From assembly GCA_002299885.1 (NCBI GenBank), contig DBOB01000002.1, forward strand, positions 1 through 64,000: a DNA stretch of 64,000 bases, in the 5' to 3' direction. Under the pieces are notes generated by a model. It ran no database searches and was not told where the DNA came from. It saw only the letters and a list, made by a program, of their open reading frames with translations. The DNA comes from Sediminibacterium sp. UBA657. Its GTDB lineage: Bacteria; Bacteroidota; Bacteroidia; Chitinophagales; Chitinophagaceae. Position 1 is the first letter of the stretch. Every line of letters begins with the position of its first letter. This document shows, piece after piece, positions 17,874-25,057 of the stretch. The position numbers and the translations under genes are program-made.

Positions 17874-18722
17874 CTAGTTTTTGCTATGGTATTCAATCAA
17901 TCCAACCATTGGAGATTTGACAATTTTGCCTAATTCAATTTCATAGCCTTCGGCCAATTGTTTTAAGACATCTTTAAAGCCATAAGCTACGCTACCTACA
18001 AAATGAATAGGGTGTAACCAAGACTCATTTAATTTATTTAGATGGGTAAAAAAGAAATCGTTCAAGCCATCTTCAATGATATTTTCAATCATATAATGTC
18101 CTCTGTTTTCTACCAAGAAATCTGTAAAGCTTGCAATATAACTATTTGGAGTAGGTTCTTTATATACTTTATTTAAAATAGCAGCACGATCCAAGTGGTA
18201 TTTCTTATCAAACATGTTCATCAACTCTTCGTCAAATGTATTGTATAAAAAGTACTGTAACACTTTTTTACCTAAATAAGCACCGCTTCCCTCGTCGCCC
18301 AACACATAACCCAAACCTGGACTGTTTTTAGTGATTTTTTTGCCATTGTAAAATCCTGCATTGGATCCTGTACCTAAAATACAAACCACTCCTTTTTTAT
18401 CCTGACAAGCAGCTCTAGCAATGGCCATTAAATCGGTTTGGATATCTAATTTTGCATTCTTGAAAACGGCTTTTAATGCCTTTTTTAAAATGATTACATT
18501 GTCTGGATTGCTAAGCCCCGTTCCATAAAAGTAGACTGCATCTACTTTGTTTAAATCTACTTTTTTCTGGAATGACTTTTCTACAATTTGTACAATATCT
18601 GAAAGACTTAAAAAGTAGGGGCTAATGCCAGTAGTTTTAATGGTTTGTCGCTTGCCATTTTGTACTAAGGTCCATTGGCATTTTGTGGCACCGCTATCTG
18701 CTATTAAATAAGTCTTTTTCAT
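17874..18722 (-). CDS. BadF/BadG/BcrA/BcrD-type ATPase, N-acetylglucosamine kinase-like
   Basis: ASKHA-fold (actin/hexokinase-like) protein of 282 aa. Phosphate-1 motif ADSGATKCQWTL at the N-terminus, a middle motif GVVCILGTGSNAGFY, and LGDEGSGAYLGKKVL, which together match the small bacterial relatives of eukaryotic N-acetylglucosamine kinase. The likely reaction is ATP-dependent phosphorylation of an amino sugar recovered from the wall or from chitin-like glycans; a GH20 hexosaminidase is encoded elsewhere in the window. The frame is open up to 18797, but the ATG at 18722 gives the canonical MKKTYLIADSG start. Substrate is inferred. Confidence 0.82.
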   Translation of the reverse strand: MKKTYLIADSGATKCQWTLVQNGKRQTIKTTGISPYFLSLSDIVQIVEKSFQKKVDLNKVDAVYFYGTGLSNPDNVIILKKALKAVFKNAKLDIQTDLMAIARAACQDKKGVVCILGTGSNAGFYNGKKITKNSPGLGYVLGDEGSGAYLGKKVLQYFLYNTFDEELMNMFDKKYHLDRAAILNKVYKEPTPNSYIASFTDFLVENRGHYMIENIIEDGLNDFFFTHLNKLNESWLHPIHFVGSVAYGFKDVLKQLAEGYEIELGKIVKSPMVGLIEYHSKN

Positions 18723-18770
18723 AGTAGTTGAACTAAGACATGAAATTAGCCATTTCATTTTGAATTGATG

Positions 18771-18778
18771 TAAATTTG
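18771..18778 (+). promoter_or_regulatory. -7 promoter element for the S41 protease gene
   Basis: Perfect TAAATTTG placed 17 nt before the ATG at 18796. No good TTTG is seen at the expected distance upstream, so this rests on the -7 box and its position only. Confidence 0.4.
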
Positions 18779-18795
18779 CCAAGAATTCATATAAC

Positions 18796-20382
18796 ATGCA
18801 ACAAAATCAACCTCGATCGACCCAAACAAGTTGGGTGACCCCAATTCTCTATGCAGTTGTACTTTTATTAGGTATTGGAATAGGGATTTTTTTAAAAGGA
18901 AGTTTCTCAATAGGATTCCCTTCATCTGATTCAAATTCTGCAATGGATGAGATCATTGAATTGGTGAAATCAAAATATGTAGAACAAGTTAATACGGACA
19001 GCACTCAAACTAAATTAGCCGATTTTTATTTAGGACAATTAGATCCCCATTCTTTGTATATCCCACCTGCAGATTTATTGGAGGCCAATGAACAATTGCA
19101 ACCGAATTATAAAGGCATAGGTATAGAATTTCAACAATTCAGGGACAGCGTTTTTGTAGCATATGTTTTACCTGGTGGACCAGCTGCGAAGGTCGGACTA
19201 AAAACTGGAGATATTTTATTGACAGTGGATGATACAGTTAAATTATCAGGTAATAAATTAGATGGGGAAGCGGTCAAGCGAAAAATAAAAGGACCGGCCG
19301 ATGAAAATTTAAAATTAGTGGTATTACGTAATCAACAAAAATTAACTTTTAATTTAACTAGAGCATCTGTTCCTGTTTCGCCAATTGATGCTGCTTATAT
19401 GGTGAGCGATACTATTGGGTATATTAAAATCGACAAATTTGCGGATAGGACTTATGAAGCATTCATGCAAGCATTGGAGCCTTTATTAAAAAAAGGGATG
19501 AAGTCGCTAGTGATTGATTTGAGAGGGAATGGGGGCGGATTATTGTCTGAAGCCGTTGGGATTGCAGATGAGTTATTGGCTGGGAATAAATTAATTGTTT
19601 ATACAGAAGGCTTACATGCGCCAAGGGTAAATTATTATAGCAAAAGAGAAGGTTTATTTGAGACAGGGGATATTACTATTTTGATGGATGAAACCTCCGC
19701 ATCTGCAAGCGAAGTATTAGCAGGTGCCTTGCAAGATTGGGATAGAGCAAAAGTAGTTGGAAGAAGGTCTTATGGCAAAGGATTGGTGCAACAACAATTT
19801 AGATTATCCAATGGTGGGGCATTAAGGTTGACAACTGCAAAATACTTTACACCATTAGGGCGTAATATTCAACGTCCTTATCAAAATGGCAAGATGGCAT
19901 ATGAGCATGACTTTCTTGAACGCATGGTGCAATCCAATGAAGGTAATATAGATACTGCATCTATTGGTAAGGCGTATAAAACGCCAAAAGGCAATACGGT
20001 GTATGGTGGCGGGGGTATTATTCCGAATCAATGGTTGCCAACCAATGCATTGTATGCAGACTCAAATTATGCCAATTTATATGTTCAAGGCTACATGAAT
20101 GAATTTGTGTTACAATATTATCTTATAGCACAAAAGAGCATCAATCAATATCCATCTGTTCAAGCATTTGTGGCTGGTTATGCAAAGCAAGATCTAACAA
20201 AGTCAATGGATCAATACTTACGAAAGACAAAACAAAAAGGATTGCCTGCAACAATGTTGCAAAATCCGCTTTTGCATCAACAATTGGTAGCCTATTTAGC
20301 ACGTTGTAAATGGCATAAGCAGGGTTATTATGAAGCCATTAATTTAATGGATAATAATTTTAATTCTGCATTAAAAAACTAA
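18796..20382 (+). CDS. S41-family carboxy-terminal processing protease
   Basis: Periplasmic serine protease with an N-terminal membrane anchor (about 15-38). A PDZ domain follows (about 105-185; YKGIGIEFQQF, PGGPAAKVGLKTGDILL), then the tail-specific protease domain with VIDLRGNGGG (239-248), the catalytic serine block DETSASASEVLAGAL (298-312) and the lysine in SYGKGLVQQQF (Lys328). It acts as a Ser/Lys dyad enzyme trimming the C-termini of exported proteins. The C-terminal 130 residues are a helical extension typical of Bacteroidota CtpA-like proteases. 528 aa. The start is divergent from the kinase gene. Confidence 0.93.
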   Translation: MQQNQPRSTQTSWVTPILYAVVLLLGIGIGIFLKGSFSIGFPSSDSNSAMDEIIELVKSKYVEQVNTDSTQTKLADFYLGQLDPHSLYIPPADLLEANEQLQPNYKGIGIEFQQFRDSVFVAYVLPGGPAAKVGLKTGDILLTVDDTVKLSGNKLDGEAVKRKIKGPADENLKLVVLRNQQKLTFNLTRASVPVSPIDAAYMVSDTIGYIKIDKFADRTYEAFMQALEPLLKKGMKSLVIDLRGNGGGLLSEAVGIADELLAGNKLIVYTEGLHAPRVNYYSKREGLFETGDITILMDETSASASEVLAGALQDWDRAKVVGRRSYGKGLVQQQFRLSNGGALRLTTAKYFTPLGRNIQRPYQNGKMAYEHDFLERMVQSNEGNIDTASIGKAYKTPKGNTVYGGGGIIPNQWLPTNALYADSNYANLYVQGYMNEFVLQYYLIAQKSINQYPSVQAFVAGYAKQDLTKSMDQYLRKTKQKGLPATMLQNPLLHQQLVAYLARCKWHKQGYYEAINLMDNNFNSALKN

Positions 20383-20399
20383 GTAGTAAATTAATTTGC

Positions 20400-21386
20400 T
20401 TAGGGTAAAAAAGGAAGAAATTTTTCTGTTTGGATCGTCGTTAATGTGGGCGCTATTTTATTTAATTGCTGACCATTCATAACCATTTCATATTTTGATA
20501 AATATGCATTTGTCATTTGAGTGCTTGTGAAATTTTCCATCACATACTCGTGACAAATTTTTGGATCAAATTGATTTGCATTTTGAACGGCATCCACAAG
20601 TGCACTTAATGAATTACTTGTTACACCTACATTTGGTTGAATGATTTCTTTTAAGGAGCCATAGGGTGTGCCAAAGACAGGGCATCCAAAGTAAAGACTC
20701 TCCACAATAGATAATCCAAATGGCTCATTCCAAAGTACAGGGAAAATCAAGCCTTTTGAACCTTTAAGTAAATTATTTTTTTCTGCGCCTCCAATCAATC
20801 CTTCAAATTTTATACGAGGATCAAAAGTGAGTCGTATGCCTTGGTTAAAATTGAAACGTTTTCCTCCAATCACTCTAAATTTAATTTTCGATTGTTGTGC
20901 GATCTTAATAGCGCCTCTTAGATTTTTTACACGCCATGCGCCATCCCCTAAAAAATGAAAATAGTTTCTTTTCTGATCAAGCCCTGGGTCTCCATAATCT
21001 GCTGGGTCAATGCCATTGTGCACATAAGAATCGCTGCCGTATCTGCTTGCATGATTCTTTGATACAAAAACTATATTCAAATCCAATGGATATTGGTCAT
21101 TGTTATTGCCATGTAAGGTAAAAATATAGGGGATATTTGGCTGCTCGTTCACCTTACAGTTTAAATGTACCAGATCCACCCCAGCAGGTATTTGTTGATT
21201 AAATGGTATCGAATGATTCAATGTATGCACGCCAGTCGCAAAATCACAATGGGAACCAGGACCAACCAAATAGGACACCTGATGCCCCCTTTTAACCAAT
21301 TCCTTGCCTAACCACCAGATCACCCTTTCGGTTCCGCCATATTGCTTAACTGGGATATTGGTATTGTTAACGATTAGGATATGCAT
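20400..21386 (-). CDS. Glycosyltransferase family 4 (group 1)
   Basis: GT-B fold retaining glycosyltransferase, cytoplasmic or membrane-peripheral. The N-terminus MHILIVNNTNIPVKQYGGTE has the acceptor-site glycine loop, RVIWWLGKELVKRGHQVSYL is the usual first helix, and the donor-binding block near the C-terminus reads LIFPVLWNEPFGLSIVESLY, with the EPFG..ES pattern that holds the nucleotide sugar. 328 aa, a little short for the family. It stands alone, convergent with the S41 protease, so sugar donor and acceptor cannot be assigned. Lipid or glycan synthesis is the likely context. Confidence 0.87.
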   Translation of the reverse strand: MHILIVNNTNIPVKQYGGTERVIWWLGKELVKRGHQVSYLVGPGSHCDFATGVHTLNHSIPFNQQIPAGVDLVHLNCKVNEQPNIPYIFTLHGNNNDQYPLDLNIVFVSKNHASRYGSDSYVHNGIDPADYGDPGLDQKRNYFHFLGDGAWRVKNLRGAIKIAQQSKIKFRVIGGKRFNFNQGIRLTFDPRIKFEGLIGGAEKNNLLKGSKGLIFPVLWNEPFGLSIVESLYFGCPVFGTPYGSLKEIIQPNVGVTSNSLSALVDAVQNANQFDPKICHEYVMENFTSTQMTNAYLSKYEMVMNGQQLNKIAPTLTTIQTEKFLPFLP

Positions 21387-21500
21387 GCTCGAATTTACAA
21401 TAAAAAAGAGGTAAAACTAAGCGAATACACATTGGTCATTTTTTTTATGATTGCTTTTGAAAAAGTCTTAACTTCAAAACCTTAATAAAAATTTGATTGC

Positions 21501-23978
21501 ATGAAAAGACTTTTAACCATCTCGGCCCTATTTTGTACTTTATTTGTACAAGCACAAATTAAAGCAACATCTGCTCAAGAAAGATTAAAATCAATTGACC
21601 AAAGAAAGCAATTGTTGAGTCGATCTACCTTAAATGAAACAGGTTTTAGAAATATTGGCCCCTCTGTTATGAGTGGTCGTGTAGTGGACATTGAGGTGAA
21701 TCCTCAAGACCCTACAGAATTCTATGTAGCATATGCTTCTGGTGGTTTATGGCAAACCAAAAACAATGGACAAAGTTTTACATCCATTTTTGATTCAGTG
21801 GATGTTTTAACAATTGGTGATATTGCAGTGAACTGGCAGAACAGACATATTTGGGTAGGGACAGGCGAAGTGAATAGTAGCCGTTCTACTTATGCTGGTT
21901 TAGGGGTGTATCGTTCTGCAAATAATGGTAAGTCTTGGGAATACCTTGGATTGCCAGAGAGTCACCATATTGGTAAGATTCAATTATCTGCAAAAGATCC
22001 AAACACTGCATGGGTGGCTGTTCTAGGTCATTTATATTCAGAGAGTAAAGAAAGAGGTATTTATAAAACAACAGATGCTGGTAAAACTTGGAACCAAACT
22101 TTAGCAATAGATGCAAATACAGGTGCTATTGATGTGGATATAGATCCAAGTAACGAACAAAATTTATATGCTGTAATGTGGTATAGAACAAGAACTGCAT
22201 CCAATTTTGAAGAATCAGGAAAAACTTCAGGTATCTATAAGAGTACAGATGGCGGTGACAAATGGACTTTAATATCTACACCAACTAGCGGGTTTCCTTC
22301 AGGAGATGGCGTTGGTAGAATTGGATTGGCTGTGTATCCAAAAAATCCATCTATCGTGTATGCGATTGTAGATAATAATTTTCACCAACCTGATACTGCA
22401 ATGCAAAAAGCTGCAGATACTTCAAGGTATGTGTTAAGAGATTTTAAAACATTGACAGTAGATCAGTTCCTTGCTTTAGATGACAGAAAATTAAATGCTT
22501 TTTTAAAGTCTCCACGTAATGGTATTCCAGCTAAAAACAGTGCAGAAAGTATTAAGAAAGATGTGAAGTCAGGTAAATTGGCCCCAAATTGTATATGGGA
22601 TTATTTGTACGATGCAAACACCGCTTTGTTTGAAACACCAATTTATGGTGCGCAAGTGTATCGTTCTGACAATGCGGGTTTAAGCTGGGTTAAAACACAT
22701 GTTAAGCCAATAGAATTATATAGTACTTATGGTTATTATTTTGGTAAAGTATTTGTGAGCCCAAGCAATCCAGATAAAATTGCTATCACAGGTGTTAGCG
22801 TTTTATTAAGTACGGATGGCGGAAAAACATTTAGTTCAATTGGTAAAGAGAATGTGCACGCGGATCATCACTTTGTTTGGATGAATGGTGCACGAGATAG
22901 TCATATGATTATTGGTAATGATGGTGGTTGTAATATCACTTATGACAATGGAGCGCATTGGTTTAAAGCCAATACACCAGCTGTAGGACAGTTTTACAAT
23001 ATCGCAATCGATATGGCGAAGCCTTATAATGTGTATGGTGGATTGCAAGACAATGGTACTTGGTTTGGTTCAAGTGCAACAAAGGAAAACTACGATTGGT
23101 ATGATGGTGGACATAATCCATATACGATGATAGGAGGTGGAGATGGTATGCAAGTGCAAGTAGATTGGAGAGACAATAAGACAGTATACAGTGGTTCTCA
23201 ATTTGGAGCTTATAGCAGACAAAATTTAGCGACTAAGGAGCGTAAATCAGTTCGTCCAACGCGCGATTTAGGTGAGCCTGCAGTAAGATACAACTGGCAG
23301 TCACCAATTTTATTGAGCCGTCATAACCAAGATGTATTTTATTTTGGTTCAAATAAATTCCACCGCTCAATGAGTAAGGGAGATAGTTTAGTGACTTTAA
23401 GTACAGACTTAACAACCAATCCAGCTCAGGGTGATGTGCCATTTGGAACAACCACTACAATCAGTGAAAGTCCAATTCGTTTTGGGTTGATCTATGTAGG
23501 CACAGATGATGGTAATGTACAAGTTTCAAAAGATGGAGGAAATAGTTTTAGTTTGATTAGTCAAAAATTACCAAAGGGTTTATACGTTAGTAGAGTCATT
23601 GCGAGCAAGTACAATGTTGCAAGAGTATATGTAACATTGAATGGATACCGTAATGATCATTTTAATGCTTATGTATATCAAAGCGATGATTATGGAACTA
23701 CATGGAAACAAATCATGAAAGACTTGCCATCAGAACCAGTGAATGTGATTAAGGAAGATGCTGTTGCAGAACAAGTATTGTATGTGGGTACCGATGGTGG
23801 ATTGTACGTGAGTTTGGATGGAGGAAATAGTTCTATGGCTTGGACAAAAGGCTTGCCAGCAAGTGTTCCAGTTCATGACTTAGAGATTCACCCAAGAGAC
23901 CATGAGATTATTTTAGGCACACATGGCCGTAGTTTATATGTAGGTAAATTAGATGCTTTAAGAAAGCAATTGAAATAA
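21501..23978 (+). CDS. Secreted BNR/VPS10-type beta-propeller protein
   Basis: 825 aa with signal peptide MKRLLTISALFCTLFVQAQ. Asp-box (BNR) repeats typical of sialidase or sortilin propellers run through the protein: TKNNGQSFTS, SANNGKSWEYL, TTDAGKTWNQ, STDGGDKWTL, SDNAGLSWVK, STDGGKTFSS, SKDGGNSFSL, SDDYGTTWKQ. Such proteins are often annotated as glycosyl hydrolase or VPS10 domain proteins; the catalytic residues of a true sialidase are not evident, so a binding or scaffolding role on the surface or in the periplasm is as likely. No T9SS C-terminal domain is seen. It is a single-gene unit closed by the terminator at 23996-24034. Confidence 0.85.
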   Translation: MKRLLTISALFCTLFVQAQIKATSAQERLKSIDQRKQLLSRSTLNETGFRNIGPSVMSGRVVDIEVNPQDPTEFYVAYASGGLWQTKNNGQSFTSIFDSVDVLTIGDIAVNWQNRHIWVGTGEVNSSRSTYAGLGVYRSANNGKSWEYLGLPESHHIGKIQLSAKDPNTAWVAVLGHLYSESKERGIYKTTDAGKTWNQTLAIDANTGAIDVDIDPSNEQNLYAVMWYRTRTASNFEESGKTSGIYKSTDGGDKWTLISTPTSGFPSGDGVGRIGLAVYPKNPSIVYAIVDNNFHQPDTAMQKAADTSRYVLRDFKTLTVDQFLALDDRKLNAFLKSPRNGIPAKNSAESIKKDVKSGKLAPNCIWDYLYDANTALFETPIYGAQVYRSDNAGLSWVKTHVKPIELYSTYGYYFGKVFVSPSNPDKIAITGVSVLLSTDGGKTFSSIGKENVHADHHFVWMNGARDSHMIIGNDGGCNITYDNGAHWFKANTPAVGQFYNIAIDMAKPYNVYGGLQDNGTWFGSSATKENYDWYDGGHNPYTMIGGGDGMQVQVDWRDNKTVYSGSQFGAYSRQNLATKERKSVRPTRDLGEPAVRYNWQSPILLSRHNQDVFYFGSNKFHRSMSKGDSLVTLSTDLTTNPAQGDVPFGTTTTISESPIRFGLIYVGTDDGNVQVSKDGGNSFSLISQKLPKGLYVSRVIASKYNVARVYVTLNGYRNDHFNAYVYQSDDYGTTWKQIMKDLPSEPVNVIKEDAVAEQVLYVGTDGGLYVSLDGGNSSMAWTKGLPASVPVHDLEIHPRDHEIILGTHGRSLYVGKLDALRKQLK

Positions 23979-23995
23979 ATTGGTCTGATCAATTA

Positions 23996-24034
23996 AAAAG
24001 GGCTAACTAATAAATTTAGTTAGTCCTTTTTTTT
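23996..24034. terminator. Bidirectional intrinsic terminator
   Basis: A 15-bp stem (23996-24010 with 24016-24030, one G-U pair) closes over loop TAAAT and is followed by a T run to 24034. A-rich sequence on the other side gives a T run on the minus strand too, so it can end both the BNR gene and the convergent aminotransferase gene. Confidence 0.85.
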
Positions 24035-24059
24035 ATATTTTATGTTTAGAACTTTTCGT

Positions 24060-24896
24060 TTATCCATTTAAATAAGCTTGTTCTTTTTGAACAAGTAAAT
24101 CAAATACTTTTTGTAAAATAGGGGAGTCAGTTGGGATATTGGTGGCATCTATTTTACTAACTGGAATAATGCGCTTAGTAGAACTAGCAATGAATGCACC
24201 TTTTGCAGTCTTGATTTCTTCAAGGGCTATTGGCCTCTCTTCAACGGTGATGCCATTTGCTGTAGCTTCTTCTAAAATATTTTTTCTAGTGATCCCTTTT
24301 AATACTTGGTCCTTAGCAGTTACAATATGTCCTTGCTCAGAAATCAAGAAAAAATTAGATCTAGGACATTCTCTTATCATTCCTTCGTGGGTATATAAAA
24401 TATCTTGTCCACCAAATGCTTTTAATTGAGGTTGCAAGTAAATTGCCATCAAATAATCAGTCGTTTTAACCTGAGGCAATTGACGCTGAAAAGGATGACT
24501 CATTAATATAAAAGGATTCACTGAAAACTGATTGGAAGGAACGGGTAAAGGCTGTTGAATAATCGTTAACCTAGGTTGTTCTAAAGCATATCCATCCGAA
24601 CTGTCTCCGCCAGAAACAATCAATTTAAGGCCAGAATAGGGCATATCATTTTTTGCCACTAATTCCATTACAATTTTTAAAATCGCTTCCTTTGATTGAG
24701 GCACATCCATATGCATCAATGCTGCAGATTGGTACAAACGGTCTAAATGGTCTTGCACAAATAAAGGCTTGTTATCCACCACCCTTAGGTAGTCAAAAAT
24801 ACCATACCCTCTTTGAATCAATAAGTCGTTCAAAGACATGCCGGTTTGGCTAAAAGGACTTATTTGTCCATCGTAATAACAGCTGATGTTTTCCAA
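24060..24896 (-). CDS. Class IV (branched-chain / D-amino acid / ADC-lyase type) aminotransferase
   Basis: PLP enzyme of fold type IV. YYDGQISPF is the first strand, RGYGIFDYLRV the substrate loop, PLP lysine in PQVKTTDYLMA (Lys144), IRECPRSNFFLI matches the EGxxSN phosphate-side motif, and LKGITRKNILEEA is the C-terminal cofactor motif. 278 aa. The family covers IlvE, D-amino-acid transaminase and 4-amino-4-deoxychorismate lyase (PabC), and I cannot choose between them. The only start that keeps the first strand is TTG at 24896: a stop lies three codons upstream and the next ATG is residue 20. It is divergent from the T9SS gene. Confidence 0.85.
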   Translation of the reverse strand: MENISCYYDGQISPFSQTGMSLNDLLIQRGYGIFDYLRVVDNKPLFVQDHLDRLYQSAALMHMDVPQSKEAILKIVMELVAKNDMPYSGLKLIVSGGDSSDGYALEQPRLTIIQQPLPVPSNQFSVNPFILMSHPFQRQLPQVKTTDYLMAIYLQPQLKAFGGQDILYTHEGMIRECPRSNFFLISEQGHIVTAKDQVLKGITRKNILEEATANGITVEERPIALEEIKTAKGAFIASSTKRIIPVSKIDATNIPTDSPILQKVFDLLVQKEQAYLNG

Positions 24897-24964
24897 AATG
24901 GGTTATTTATAAGTTGAAATTACTTAAAATATTAGATATAAGGCTTTGATTCAATGAATTAGGG

Positions 24965-25004
24965 TTTACTTATATTAAAATTAAATATTTTTTATATAAG
25001 TAAA
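24965..25004. promoter_or_regulatory. 11-bp perfect inverted repeat upstream of the T9SS gene
   Basis: TTTACTTATAT (24965-24975) is repeated in inverse orientation at 24994-25004 with an 18-nt AT-rich spacer. It sits just upstream of and overlapping a weak promoter (TTTT at 24988-24991, TATTTTTA at 25010-25017). It could be an operator for a dimeric regulator; no protein is known. Confidence 0.4.
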
Positions 25005-25030
25005 GTTCTTATTTTTAGGAACCCCAAAAG

Positions 25031-25054
25031 CTGAATTTTTAATTTAAAAATCAG
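25031..25054 (+). promoter_or_regulatory. Leader hairpin directly before the T9SS gene start
   Basis: CTGA (25031-25034), T5 (25036-25040), loop, A5 (46-50) and TCAG (25051-25054) fold into a 9-bp stem with one bulged A, ending 3 nt before the ATG at 25058. In the predicted leader this structure would cover the ribosome landing site. Confidence 0.4.
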
Positions 25055-25057
25055 TTT

